From positions 124,001 through 188,000 of the forward strand of contig JBHELB010000027.1 in the NCBI GenBank assembly GCA_041859045.1: 64,000 nt of DNA, read 5' to 3'. Of this stretch, positions 28,149 to 36,112 are shown in pieces. A program made the translations under genes and the position numbers. This DNA is from JBHELB01 sp041859045 (GTDB lineage: Bacteria; Hydrogenedentota; Hydrogenedentia; Hydrogenedentales; SLHB01). Each line of letters opens with the position of its first letter. Within the stretch, counting starts at the first letter, position 1. The notes below the pieces were generated by a model. The model worked only from the letters and a program-made list of their open reading frames with translations, was not told the DNA's origin and did no database searches.

Positions 28149-31100
28149 CTACTGTTTGGCCCGGTAATCGCAACGCAGGCAGCGCTTCGCCTCGCGCACG
28201 GCCACGTTCTCGGTAAAGGGCAGTTCCACTTCGTTGAAATTGTTGCGCCGCTTGTTCAGCGGAATGAGTTTCATCTTCGCGCGCGGATAGTTCGCCGGAT
28301 CCGCGTCGGGATCGAATGCCGTGTCGACATCACAAATCTTCCGCCAGAACGCGTGCTCTTCGCCGGTCAGGTAGGCGTCGATACCCACCGCCGCGCGTTC
28401 GCCCGCGCCCACGGCTTCGGCCACGGACGACGGCCCCGCCGACACGTCGCCGCCCGCGAACAACCACTCGACGGAGGTCTGACCGTTCGTTGGATTGGCC
28501 CAAACAAAGCCGGAAGCGCTGAGTTTCGGCGAGAGACCGTTGCAGACTTCATTGGTGTCGAGGCTCTGGCCAATCGCCGCGATGACCTGATCCGCCTCGA
28601 CGACGAAGGATTCTTCGGAACGCGTCTCGGGCCTGCGGCGGCCGGTCTTGTCGAACTCGCCCAGCCACATGTGGTGGCATTTCACACCGACGGCCTTGCC
28701 GTCTTGGACGACCACTTCGGCGGGCGCCACCAACGTCATCAACGTCACGCCCTCGTGTTCGGCTTCTTCGACCTCTTCGCGGTACGCGGGCATCTCGTCG
28801 CGTGTGCGGCGGTAGAGCACCGTGACGCTCTCCGCCCCCAGGCGCACCGCCGTACGGGCCGCGTCAATAGCCGCGTTGCCGCCGCCAATCACCACGACCT
28901 TTTGCCCCACGCGCACCGAACCGCGCAGGTTGTACTCGCGCAGGAAGTTGATTGCTTCGGTCACGCCCTCGGCGTCCGCACCCGCGATGCGCAACCGCGA
29001 GCCTTGCGGTGCCCCCACGCCCAGAAACACGGCGTCGTAGCCTTCGTCGCGCAGGCCCTGCAGCGTGAAGTCGCGCCCGAGCCGCATGCCCGTCTCAATT
29101 TCGACGCCCATGCGTTCGATCATGCGCACCTCGCGGGCCAGTTCTTCGCGCGGCAGGCGGTAGGCGGGAATCGTCTGCACGAGCATGCCGCCGGGACGAG
29201 GCTCCGCCTCGAACACACGCGGGCGGTAGCCCAGACGCGCCAGGAAATACGCGCAGGAAAGTCCCGCGGGCCCCGCGCCCACCACGGCAATCTTGCGCTG
29301 CGCGTTTTGGCGGTTCTCCCAAATTTCGGGCAATTGCACCGTGACTTCCTGTTCGACCATGAATCGCTTCAACCCGCGCACCGACACCGAGTCATCAAGG
29401 CTCGCGCGACGGCACTTGTCTTCGCAGGTGTGGAAGCACACACGCGCGCACACCGACACGAACGGGTTGTTCTCGCGGTGCAGCTTGAGCGCCTCGGCGT
29501 AACGATGCTCGCCCACCAACGACACAAAGCCCGGGATGTATACGCCCGCCGGGCACGCGCTCATGCATGGGGCGCGCACAAGGTCCGGACAAACGCCCGC
29601 GCGGCAATGGCGGTCGCGGATGTGCTCTTCGTACTCCTCGCGGAAATGCCGGATCGTCGAGAGCACGGGGTTTGGCGCGGTTTGGCCCAGCCCGCACAGC
29701 GAAGTCTGGCGAATTTGTTCACCCAGCTCCATCAGTTTCTCGATGTCGCCTTCTTCACCGCGGCCCGTGCAAATGCGCGTGACGATCTCGAGCATGCGCT
29801 TGGTGCCGATGCGGCACGGCACGCATTTGCCGCACGACTCGTCCTGCACGAAGTCGAGGAAGAATCGCGCCATGTCGACCATGCAGGTGTCCTCATCCAT
29901 CACAATGAGGCCGCCCGATCCCATGATCGCGCCGAGTTCCTGCAGCGATTCGTAGTCCACCGGTACGTTCAAATGCTCTTTCGGAATGCAGCCCCCCGAC
30001 GGACCGCCCATCTGCGCCGCTTTGAACTTTTTGCCGTTCGGAATGCCGCCGCCGATGTCGTAAATGATCTCGCCGAGCGGCGTGCCCACGGGAATCTCGA
30101 CAAGTCCCGTGTTATTCACCGCACCGGCCAGCGCAAACACCTTGGTGCCCTTGCTCTTTTCCGTGCCGATCGACGCAAACCAGTCCGCGCCGTTGAGCAG
30201 AATCGCGGGAATGTTCGCGTAGGTCTCGACGTTGTTGAGCAGACTCGGCTTTTCCCAGAGGCCCTTGATTGCCGGGAACGGTGGGCGCGGGCGCGGTTCG
30301 CCGCGTTTACCTTCGATCGAGCGCATCAGGGCGGTCTCTTCGCCGCACACGAAGGCGCCGGACCCCATCCGGATCTCGAGGTCAAAGTTAAACCCCGTGC
30401 CCATGATGTCGTTGCCCAGCAAACCCAGTTCGCGCGCCTGCGCGATGGCGTTTTCGAGGCGTTCGACCGCCAGCGGATACTCCGCGCGCACGTAGACATA
30501 CCCCTGGTCCGAACCGACCGCGTACCCCGCGATGGCCATCGCTTCGATCACGCTGTGCGGGTCGCCTTCGAGTACGCTGCGGTCCATGAACGCGCCGGGA
30601 TCGCCTTCGTCGGCGTTGCACAGCACGTATTTCTTGTCGCCCGACGCTTTGCGCGTGAAGCTCCACTTCATTCCCGTCAAGAACCCCGCGCCGCCGCGTC
30701 CGCGCAAGCCCGACTTCTTCACTTCTTCGATGACCGAATCCGGGGTCATCTCCGTCAGCGCCTTGGCGAGGGCCTGGTAGCCGTCGCGAGCGATGTATTC
30801 CTCAATATTCGTTGGGTCGATCGAGCCGCAGTTGCGCAGCACGATCTTCTGCTGCTGCCGGAAGAATCCGATTTCCTGCAGCGCGGGAATGATTTGCTCC
30901 GTCGCGGGCACTTTGTAGTTCAGCCGTTCAACGACGCGGCCCTTGAGCAGGTGCTCCTCGACGATCTCCGCGGCGTCCTCGGGCTTTACGCCCTGATAGA
31001 ACACGCCGTCCGGATACACCACCGCCACCGGGCCCGCGGCACACGGCCCCAGACACCCGGTCTCGACAACCTGAATCTCGCCGTCGAGTTCGTGTTTACG

Positions 31101-31196
31101 CAGCGCCGCCTGAATCGCGGCGCTCAGATCGAGCGCGCCCGAGGCTACACACCCCGCCCCCGCGCACACTAACACATGAGATCGCACGGTATTCAT
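28149..31196 (-). CDS. hydB: HydB (NuoF-like) fused to a GltD/NfnB-like NADPH flavoprotein
   Basis: 1015 residues from the ATG at 31196. Residues 1-~90: thioredoxin-like [2Fe-2S] domain (CAGAGCVASG ... ETGCLGPCAAGP). About 110-525: NuoF core with LRGRGGAGFLTGMKW (FMN/NADH site) and ESCGKCVPCRIGT (N3-type [4Fe-4S] cluster near 454). About 540-1015: a complete GltD-like unit with cluster Cys (CPAGVYIPGF, CARVCFHTCEDKC), a FAD Rossmann VVGAGPAGLSCAYFLARLGY, a second Rossmann VVIGGGNAAIDAARTAVRLG followed by YRR (NADPH-type), and a C-terminal CLRCDYR. Normal HydB is ~600 residues and ends in a 2x[4Fe-4S] ferredoxin domain; here that position is taken by the flavoprotein. This implies a second pyridine-nucleotide site in the hydrogenase complex. 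Confidence 0.93.
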   Translation of the reverse strand: MNTVRSHVLVCAGAGCVASGALDLSAAIQAALRKHELDGEIQVVETGCLGPCAAGPVAVVYPDGVFYQGVKPEDAAEIVEEHLLKGRVVERLNYKVPATEQIIPALQEIGFFRQQQKIVLRNCGSIDPTNIEEYIARDGYQALAKALTEMTPDSVIEEVKKSGLRGRGGAGFLTGMKWSFTRKASGDKKYVLCNADEGDPGAFMDRSVLEGDPHSVIEAMAIAGYAVGSDQGYVYVRAEYPLAVERLENAIAQARELGLLGNDIMGTGFNFDLEIRMGSGAFVCGEETALMRSIEGKRGEPRPRPPFPAIKGLWEKPSLLNNVETYANIPAILLNGADWFASIGTEKSKGTKVFALAGAVNNTGLVEIPVGTPLGEIIYDIGGGIPNGKKFKAAQMGGPSGGCIPKEHLNVPVDYESLQELGAIMGSGGLIVMDEDTCMVDMARFFLDFVQDESCGKCVPCRIGTKRMLEIVTRICTGRGEEGDIEKLMELGEQIRQTSLCGLGQTAPNPVLSTIRHFREEYEEHIRDRHCRAGVCPDLVRAPCMSACPAGVYIPGFVSLVGEHRYAEALKLHRENNPFVSVCARVCFHTCEDKCRRASLDDSVSVRGLKRFMVEQEVTVQLPEIWENRQNAQRKIAVVGAGPAGLSCAYFLARLGYRPRVFEAEPRPGGMLVQTIPAYRLPREELAREVRMIERMGVEIETGMRLGRDFTLQGLRDEGYDAVFLGVGAPQGSRLRIAGADAEGVTEAINFLREYNLRGSVRVGQKVVVIGGGNAAIDAARTAVRLGAESVTVLYRRTRDEMPAYREEVEEAEHEGVTLMTLVAPAEVVVQDGKAVGVKCHHMWLGEFDKTGRRRPETRSEESFVVEADQVIAAIGQSLDTNEVCNGLSPKLSASGFVWANPTNGQTSVEWLFAGGDVSAGPSSVAEAVGAGERAAVGIDAYLTGEEHAFWRKICDVDTAFDPDADPANYPRAKMKLIPLNKRRNNFNEVELPFTENVAVREAKRCLRCDYRAKQ

Positions 31197-31239
31197 GAGT
31201 CCCACTTCTCCCCTTCGGCCTGATGCCGAACGTTCGGCG

Positions 31240-31611
31240 CTATTTCGAGACAATGAGATCGAGCACGGGCGTCCCACCCACCACATGCTGCTGAATAATC
31301 TTGTGTACCCCGTGGCTATCCAATTTGCCGTAGCGAAACTGGTGGCCCGAGGCGTCCGTCAACGTCAACATGGGCTCACGGTCACATAGCCCCGCGCAGC
31401 CCGACTGCTTAACCGTCACCGTGTCCACGCGCGTGGACTGCAATTCGCTGACCAACGACGCGAGCACATCGCGCGCGCCCGCCGCGATGCCGCAGGTGCC
31501 CATGTGAACGGTGATCTGAATGTCCTTTGCCCCGGACCGGATCGCGAGATCGGCCTTCGCCTTCTCCTTAAGCGCGATGAGGTCCTGGGGACTGGCAATG
31601 CGTTTGGACAT
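31240..31611 (-). CDS. Thioredoxin-like [2Fe-2S] ferredoxin of the hydrogenase operon
   Basis: 123 residues. After a helical start it contains VHMGTCGIAAGARDV and SGCAGLCDREPML, the Cys pattern of thioredoxin-fold [2Fe-2S] ferredoxins (like the NuoE C-terminal half and HydB N-terminal domain). Small proteins of this kind often sit between hydC and hydB in bifurcating hydrogenase operons. Probably an electron-carrying accessory subunit. Gaps of 33 bases to hydC and 43 to hydB. Confidence 0.85.
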   Translation of the reverse strand: MSKRIASPQDLIALKEKAKADLAIRSGAKDIQITVHMGTCGIAAGARDVLASLVSELQSTRVDTVTVKQSGCAGLCDREPMLTLTDASGHQFRYGKLDSHGVHKIIQQHVVGGTPVLDLIVSK

Positions 31612-31644
31612 ACCCTGAATTCCTCCTTGGCGTCGCCGGGCCGG

Positions 31645-32184
31645 CTACTGCCCGTTACCGGCGCCGTCGGCGCCATCCTTCCCCCGGTACGGATCGAGCA
31701 ACGCCTGAATGCGCGTGGGCTTGACCCGCTGATACACCTCATCGTCGATCATGATCGCCGGCGCCAAACCGCATGCGCCGAAACAACGGGCGACGTCGAG
31801 CGAGAATAGGCGGTCTTTGGTGGTCTCGCCGACGCCGATCTGCAGGCGCTGCTGCAACGCGTCGAGCACCTGCTTGCCCCCACGCACGTAGCACGCCGTG
31901 CCCAGGCACACGCGAATCACATGCTTGCCCCGCGGCACCGTCGAGAAGAAGCTGTAGAACCCCACAACCCCCGCCACCTCGCTGTACGGCTTGTTCAATG
32001 CGAGGCTAATGTGCTTCAGCACGTTCTCCGGTAAATACCCGCAGATCGCCTGCGCCATCTGGAGAATCGGGATTAGCGCACCCGGCTTCTCCTTGTTTTC
32101 CGCGATGACCTCGTCTACACGGGCGAGCATTTCCTCCTCGGTCAGTTCTTCCGTGCAGGCACATTCCGTCGGTTTCTTAGTCAT
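31645..32184 (-). CDS. hydC: HydC / NuoE-like [2Fe-2S] subunit
   Basis: 179 residues from the ATG at 32184 (AAGGGGG upstream; the frame extends ten codons further without a site). Helical N-terminus, GALIPILQMAQAICGYLPE, then VGFYSFFSTVPRG and the four-Cys [2Fe-2S] pattern CLGTACYVRGG ... CFGACGLAPAIMID. An extra Cys pair (ECAC) near the N-terminus is unusual. First gene of the operon; it passes electrons between HydB and HydA in the bifurcating complex. Confidence 0.93.
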   Translation of the reverse strand: MTKKPTECACTEELTEEEMLARVDEVIAENKEKPGALIPILQMAQAICGYLPENVLKHISLALNKPYSEVAGVVGFYSFFSTVPRGKHVIRVCLGTACYVRGGKQVLDALQQRLQIGVGETTKDRLFSLDVARCFGACGLAPAIMIDDEVYQRVKPTRIQALLDPYRGKDGADGAGNGQ

Positions 32185-32515
32185 AATGCCCCCTTTTCCC
32201 ACCTCTGAAGACACCGCCTAAGTCATTGAAAATACAAGTAAGACATTCCCCCGAAAGCGGTTTGAGACACCTCCGGAAAACATAGGCTACCTCAATCCGA
32301 AGGGCTTTGTCCAATTTTTCGCACGGCGAATTTTTCAAAACGGCGTCTTTGTGAAATACTGAACGCTGTCGCGCTCAGAGGACCCGCTTTAGGCAGTAAA
32401 ATCAGGGGAAAGCACGGAGATACCATTCGTGCAAAGGAATTCGTGGGGAATAAAAGCGGTCAGAAATGAGGGGTTGTTTCGTAGCGGGTGTTTTTGTCGA
32501 CGCTTCGAGAGAGAA
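32185..32515. other. Intergenic gap upstream of the hydrogenase operon
   Basis: About 330 bases without a gene. It must carry the minus-strand operon promoter, but no convincing -35/-10 pair was found. TTTGTGAAATA near 32346 matches one half of a Rex (NADH-sensor) box; the other half does not match. Confidence 0.4.
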
Positions 32516-32543
32516 GGGGCCCTTCCTGGATGGAAAGGGCCCC
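32516..32543 (-). terminator. Hairpin terminator of the sigma-region-4-like gene
   Basis: GGGGCCCTT-CC, short loop, GG-AAAGGGCCCC, ten bases beyond the stop codon. Followed by TTCTCTC on the minus strand rather than a clean U-run. Confidence 0.65.
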
Positions 32544-32552
32544 TGGTGTATC

Positions 32553-32975
32553 TCAAACCGCTTGACGAAATTGCCGCTGGAGATTCTGCAGCGCGGGATT
32601 GACCGAGGGCGGCGGTTCGCGCTCGATCAAGCGCCGCAGCTTGTGAACCGCACCGCCAATTTTCTTCCCGTTCCGGACGGTGCCGAACAGGTGACGACTG
32701 ACGGTCGACTGCGACACCTTCATGATGGCGGCGACGTCTTCTTGCGTCCGTCCGTCCAGATAATACAAGCGCAAGGCCTGTTTCTGGCGCGGCGTCAGCC
32801 GTCGCTCAATCAACTCCCTCATATCCGGCAAGACCGCCTGGTAAAAATCCTGCATGGCGTAGCGGCGGTGCCGATCCTGCTCGGTTTCGTACCATAGGGC
32901 GCGTTCGCTCGAAACATTCTCTAAGAATCTTGAATCCGCGGGGATTTCCCAAAAATCCGCGTTGTAATTCGACAT
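32553..32975 (-). CDS. Sigma-70 region 4-like HTH protein
   Basis: 140 residues with AAGGAGTAGGAG before the start. Residues about 55-105 (RRLTPRQKQALRLYYLDGRT then QEDVAAIMKVSQSTVSRHLFG) are a clear sigma region 4.2 / LuxR-type helix-turn-helix. Region 2 is absent, so it is not a complete sigma factor. It may be a phage-type ArpU/late-regulator-like or a stand-alone region-4 regulator. Two microgenes lie immediately upstream on the same strand and may form one transcription unit with it. Confidence 0.8.
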   Translation of the reverse strand: MSNYNADFWEIPADSRFLENVSSERALWYETEQDRHRRYAMQDFYQAVLPDMRELIERRLTPRQKQALRLYYLDGRTQEDVAAIMKVSQSTVSRHLFGTVRNGKKIGGAVHKLRRLIEREPPPSVNPALQNLQRQFRQAV

Positions 32976-33030
32976 GGCTCCTACTCCTTCGGCGGCCGTT
33001 TCGCGACGCGCCGGGCCATGTCCGCCAGGG

Positions 33031-33171
33031 CTACAAAGCGCCGGGCGGACAGTATGTATCTGTGTTCAGCTCACTCCGGTCGAGACCCGTGCATACCGGC
33101 ACAAATCGCGCCCGCGCCATGTTCACAGCTACAGCCACCGCATGCATTTCCGAACGTCGAATCACGTACAT
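33031..33171 (-). CDS. 46-residue microprotein
   Basis: ATG at 33171 preceded by a perfect AAGGAGGT six bases upstream; stops with TAG at 33031. The product is basic at the start (MYVIRRSEMHAV), has a small hydrophobic core and two Cys (CTGLD, YCPPGAL). It is too short for standard gene calling. Ribosome site, position 55 bases before the region-4 regulator and same strand support it being real; function unknown. Confidence 0.5.
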   Translation of the reverse strand: MYVIRRSEMHAVAVAVNMARARFVPVCTGLDRSELNTDTYCPPGAL

Positions 33172-33230
33172 GAGAACCTCCTTGGCCTACTGGCCTGACT
33201 GAAGCTTTCGCTTCCTTTCGTACCCCAGAA

Positions 33231-33273
33231 AAAACTAAAACGCCGCGGGGTGTTTTGTGTTCACCCCGCGGCG
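33231..33273 (-). terminator. Strong rho-independent terminator after the 42-residue microgene
   Basis: Perfect 12-bp stem CGCCGCGGGGTG / CACCCCGCGGCG, nine-base loop, followed on the minus strand by TTTTAGTTTTTTC. Confidence 0.85.
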
Positions 33274-33295
33274 TCTGTTGCGCTCGCGTCTGGAC

Positions 33296-33424
33296 TTAGT
33301 GTGAAGCGCTAAGTCCTCCTCCACGGGGTGAAACCCTCGCGATGAGCCGCATGAATCGATGCGGCATCACCGCGCCGCGCACTCGCACGGCCAGGATTCC
33401 GATCTTTTCATGAATCGCCATCAT
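33296..33424 (-). CDS. 42-residue microprotein
   Basis: Starts MMAIHEKIGILAVRVRGAVM and ends with a Gly/Ser tail; very basic. GGAG lies nine bases before the ATG at 33424, and a strong terminator follows 23 bases after the stop. Promoter not identified. The dedicated terminator is the main argument that this is an expressed unit. Confidence 0.45.
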   Translation of the reverse strand: MMAIHEKIGILAVRVRGAVMPHRFMRLIARVSPRGGGLSASH

Positions 33425-33599
33425 CAGGTTTCACTCCATCTGTTCGAACCGGTGCTTGTTTCCAAGCACAGGGCGTACGATATCACAGTGAACACGACAC
33501 TCTCAACTCGCCGCAGGGAAAAATGAAGTCCCTCAAGAAAAAAGGTCTCCCTCTACCCCCGACACCCTTTCCCACGGTTATGCATACTTTTTCGCCACT

Positions 33600-33700
33600 T
33601 CACCCGCTCCCAAGTTGCACTTCCGTCTTCTCGTAATCTTTCTTCTCGTTCCCAAGTTGTACTCTTGTCATTACCCACATATTGCGCTTTGGGCTCTCTC
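33600..33700. repeat. Degenerate half-copies of the inverted-repeat element
   Basis: CTCCCAAGTTGCACTT (33606) and GTTCCCAAGTTGTACTC (near 33650) match the terminal palindrome of the 226-bp element that starts at 33701 but lack their second arms. They look like decayed ends of further copies. Nothing else was seen in 33425-33700. Confidence 0.6.
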
Positions 33701-33926
33701 GTTCCCAAGTTTCACTTGGGAACGCAGTTCCCTGAAGCTGTGCTTCGTCTTTCTCTCCCGTGCCCTTGACCCGGAAACGCGTCAATCCCGAGCGCGGAGT
33801 GGGTGCCGTCTGATTTTGTGAATGCATAACGCGAGCGTATGGGCGTACTATAGCATGCGGCATGACCATGTGGGGAACTGAAGCGCAGCTTCAGGAAGAA
33901 CGCCCCCAAGTACAACTTGGGAACGA
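33701..33926. repeat. REP/MITE-like element, copy A (226 bp)
   Basis: Both ends carry a GTTCCCAAGT-n3-ACTTGGGAAC palindrome (left exact, right with two changes), and next to each is CCTGAAGCTG / CAGCTTCAGG in inverted orientation. This gives imperfect terminal inverted repeats of about 46 bp. The copy at 35548-35774 is about 97% identical (five substitutions, one inserted base). No coding capacity. The arrangement is that of paired REP sequences in opposite orientation (REPIN-like) or a small MITE. Confidence 0.88.
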
Positions 33927-34023
33927 AAAAAATGGGCTCTACCTTCGTCAACCTGAAAACCGGAAGCGCTGGAAGCAACTATCGCCAATGCGAGACATGA
34001 AATTGTTTGATACATAGTCGAAT

Positions 34024-35283
34024 TTAGCCTCTAGTCTTCCGGAGCCAGTAGCCTACAGTGATCGATGCAAGAACAAGTATCACGGTCGCGACGATAACGA
34101 GGCGCATTGGGAATTGCGACTTTGTGTCGCCCACCGTGGCCGGGGAAATTGGAGTGCTCACTTCTTTCGTGAAGGCATCTCTATCGGTTTCTTTCGACGA
34201 TGTGGTCGCCATTTCTGCGACGACTCCGTCCAGTTCCTTCTCCGCCTCCCGCTTCAATAAATCCACTCTTTCTTCTGGTGCCAGTCTCAGTGCGTTCAAA
34301 TACATATCTTCATCGTATTCCCTTGGGTCGCGCAGCAGGAAAAAGTGAGTCTCGTTAACTCTTGTGTCACGTATTTGTTGCCCATCAAACCACAATTCGG
34401 AAAAAGACACATCCACTGTCTCTTCGAACGACATCGATAGTAGTTGTGTTTTAACTGTCCAGCCATTGGGCGAATAATCGGCCTCATGCGACGTGGGATA
34501 CCATGCGCCAGTTCGGGCATCTTTCTCAAAGCCGCTATTTCGTACGACACAAGAACGTCCCGTATCGCTGTTTTCCATCCTGAACTCCGAAACCAAACAC
34601 CCCTTTGCAGTATCCACGGTGACATCACATTGAATGGAGGGAGATAGCGCTACGTGGATAGTCACGAGGTCTCCATTTCTTCGGGTAATAGTGGCAGTTG
34701 AATTGGCGAGAATTTCCGCATAACTAAGAGGCGGGGTTAGGTTCGGCGTGTAGAACGCACCCTGGAGGTAATAGTCAGACGCCTTTAGGCCAACATCACG
34801 GCCCTTCTCCAAACCTTCGATAATCTGTCCGAATGGCTTGTCCCCTGGGCGTTTGGACAGTGGCGTATTCGAGTCCTTCTTGTTCTGTTCGAGCATATGC
34901 TCATAGAACCTTACATCTTGAAACGGAGTATTCTCCCCCGAAAAGAAGCTATTGGCAAACTGTTCCGAGAAGTCATTTCGACTTGTAACGTTTCCATCGA
35001 ATGCCACCACTTCAATATGGGAGCCGTTTGGCAACTTGCGTAACGAAAATACCTTTTCACCCTTCCGCCTGAAGAGGCCAGATTCATGGCTATTCTGCTC
35101 ACCAGACAACGGACGCTTATTTCTGTTGTATGAGTATGACGCGCTCTGTTCAATAAACTCCCTGTTTGTATTATTCATCGCCCTAATCTCTTCGAGTGAA
35201 AAGTTACTCTCGGCTGCAACGACAGATGGAAAGGCGACAGAAACCAGAAAGACATAACAAAACACCCACCTGCCTAAGCTCAT
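34024..35283 (-). CDS. Secreted, C-terminally anchored protein of unknown function, lower GC
   Basis: 419 residues; AAAGGAA precedes the ATG. Signal peptide (MSLGRWVFCYVFLVSVAFPS then VVAAES), a ~360-residue soluble part without recognised motifs (one Cys pair in CDVTVDTAKGCLV), and a single C-terminal TM (MRLVIVATVILVLASITVGY) followed by WLRKTRG. The outer-membrane-beta or LolA-like shape is possible but not shown. GC is visibly lower (near 50%) than the neighbourhood and codon choice is less biased. The gene lies exactly between the two 226-bp repeat copies, suggesting acquisition. Confidence 0.75.
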   Translation of the reverse strand: MSLGRWVFCYVFLVSVAFPSVVAAESNFSLEEIRAMNNTNREFIEQSASYSYNRNKRPLSGEQNSHESGLFRRKGEKVFSLRKLPNGSHIEVVAFDGNVTSRNDFSEQFANSFFSGENTPFQDVRFYEHMLEQNKKDSNTPLSKRPGDKPFGQIIEGLEKGRDVGLKASDYYLQGAFYTPNLTPPLSYAEILANSTATITRRNGDLVTIHVALSPSIQCDVTVDTAKGCLVSEFRMENSDTGRSCVVRNSGFEKDARTGAWYPTSHEADYSPNGWTVKTQLLSMSFEETVDVSFSELWFDGQQIRDTRVNETHFFLLRDPREYDEDMYLNALRLAPEERVDLLKREAEKELDGVVAEMATTSSKETDRDAFTKEVSTPISPATVGDTKSQFPMRLVIVATVILVLASITVGYWLRKTRG

Positions 35284-35547
35284 CCTAGTTCCTTTCCGCT
35301 CGCGTTTGTCTACGCCGGTCGAGAAGTGCGCGGGTGGCGGTCGAAATGTGCAGCACCCGGTGGGTTCATTGTGTAGCTATTGATGTTGGTTTTCAAGGAT
35401 TGTTGGGCAGGACATCTCCCGAGAAATGGACGACGATGACTAACTCCCGTTAGTTGACCTTTTTTCCTCGCTACCCTCAGAATCGCCCGCGTTCTCCGGA
35501 TTCACCGGATCGGCGCTCTCGGAGTTATCCGACCTCTTTTCCCCCTC

Positions 35548-35774
35548 GTTCCCAAGTTGCACTTGGGAACGCAGTCCCCTGAAGCTGTGCTTCGTCTTTC
35601 TCTCCCGTGCCCTTGAACCCGGAAACGCGTCAATCCCGAGCGCGGAGTGGGTGCCGTCTGATTTTGTGAATGCATAACGCGAGCGTATGGGCGTACTATA
35701 GCATGCGGCATGACCATATGGGGAACTGAAGCGCAGCTTCAGGAAGAACGTTCCCAAGTACAACTTGGGAACGA
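35548..35774. repeat. REP/MITE-like element, copy B (227 bp)
   Basis: Direct repeat of 33701-33926 with both terminal palindromes intact (GTTCCCAAGTTGCACTTGGG at left; TTCCCAAGTACAACTTGGGA at right). Same orientation as copy A. The surrounding non-coding stretch 35284-36112 contains no credible gene; only this element and the leader of the next gene were seen. Confidence 0.88.
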
Positions 35775-36112
35775 GAAAGAAATTTAGGCTCCCTCGCGCC
35801 GCGCACCTGGGAGGTGTCCGAAGCAACCTAAAGCGCCTGAGCAGGGTGCCCCTTGCCGCAAAGGCTCTCCGGCGGCTGTACGAGTGTTACTCACCCTTGC
35901 GCAAAATCGTGTTTTTCGAGGATGGGTTCTGCGAAAGATGCGAGGCTCGTTTCGCAGTAAGCGGGGTTTAGCAATCGTTATCTCTTTTCGCGACTTGCGG
36001 ATACGAGCGATTCATGGTAGGAGTGAAAAGGAGAGGCCGCGTTGGGTGGTGCGATGATGGCGGTCTCGATTAGTGCGGAACGGGGTGCTCCCCGGAAACA
36101 GGAGGAAGCTAC

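Noticed and set aside
28101..31172. Very long open frame (over 1000 codons) on the plus strand
   Set aside because: It lies entirely antisense to hydB, is His/Arg-rich without domains, and comes from codon bias of GC-rich DNA.
32346..32363. Possible Rex box upstream of hydC
   Set aside because: Only the left half (TTTGTGAAATA) fits; the right half lacks the matching arm.
35765..35971. 68-codon frame next to repeat copy B
   Set aside because: Starts inside the repeat, basic low-information product, no ribosome site.
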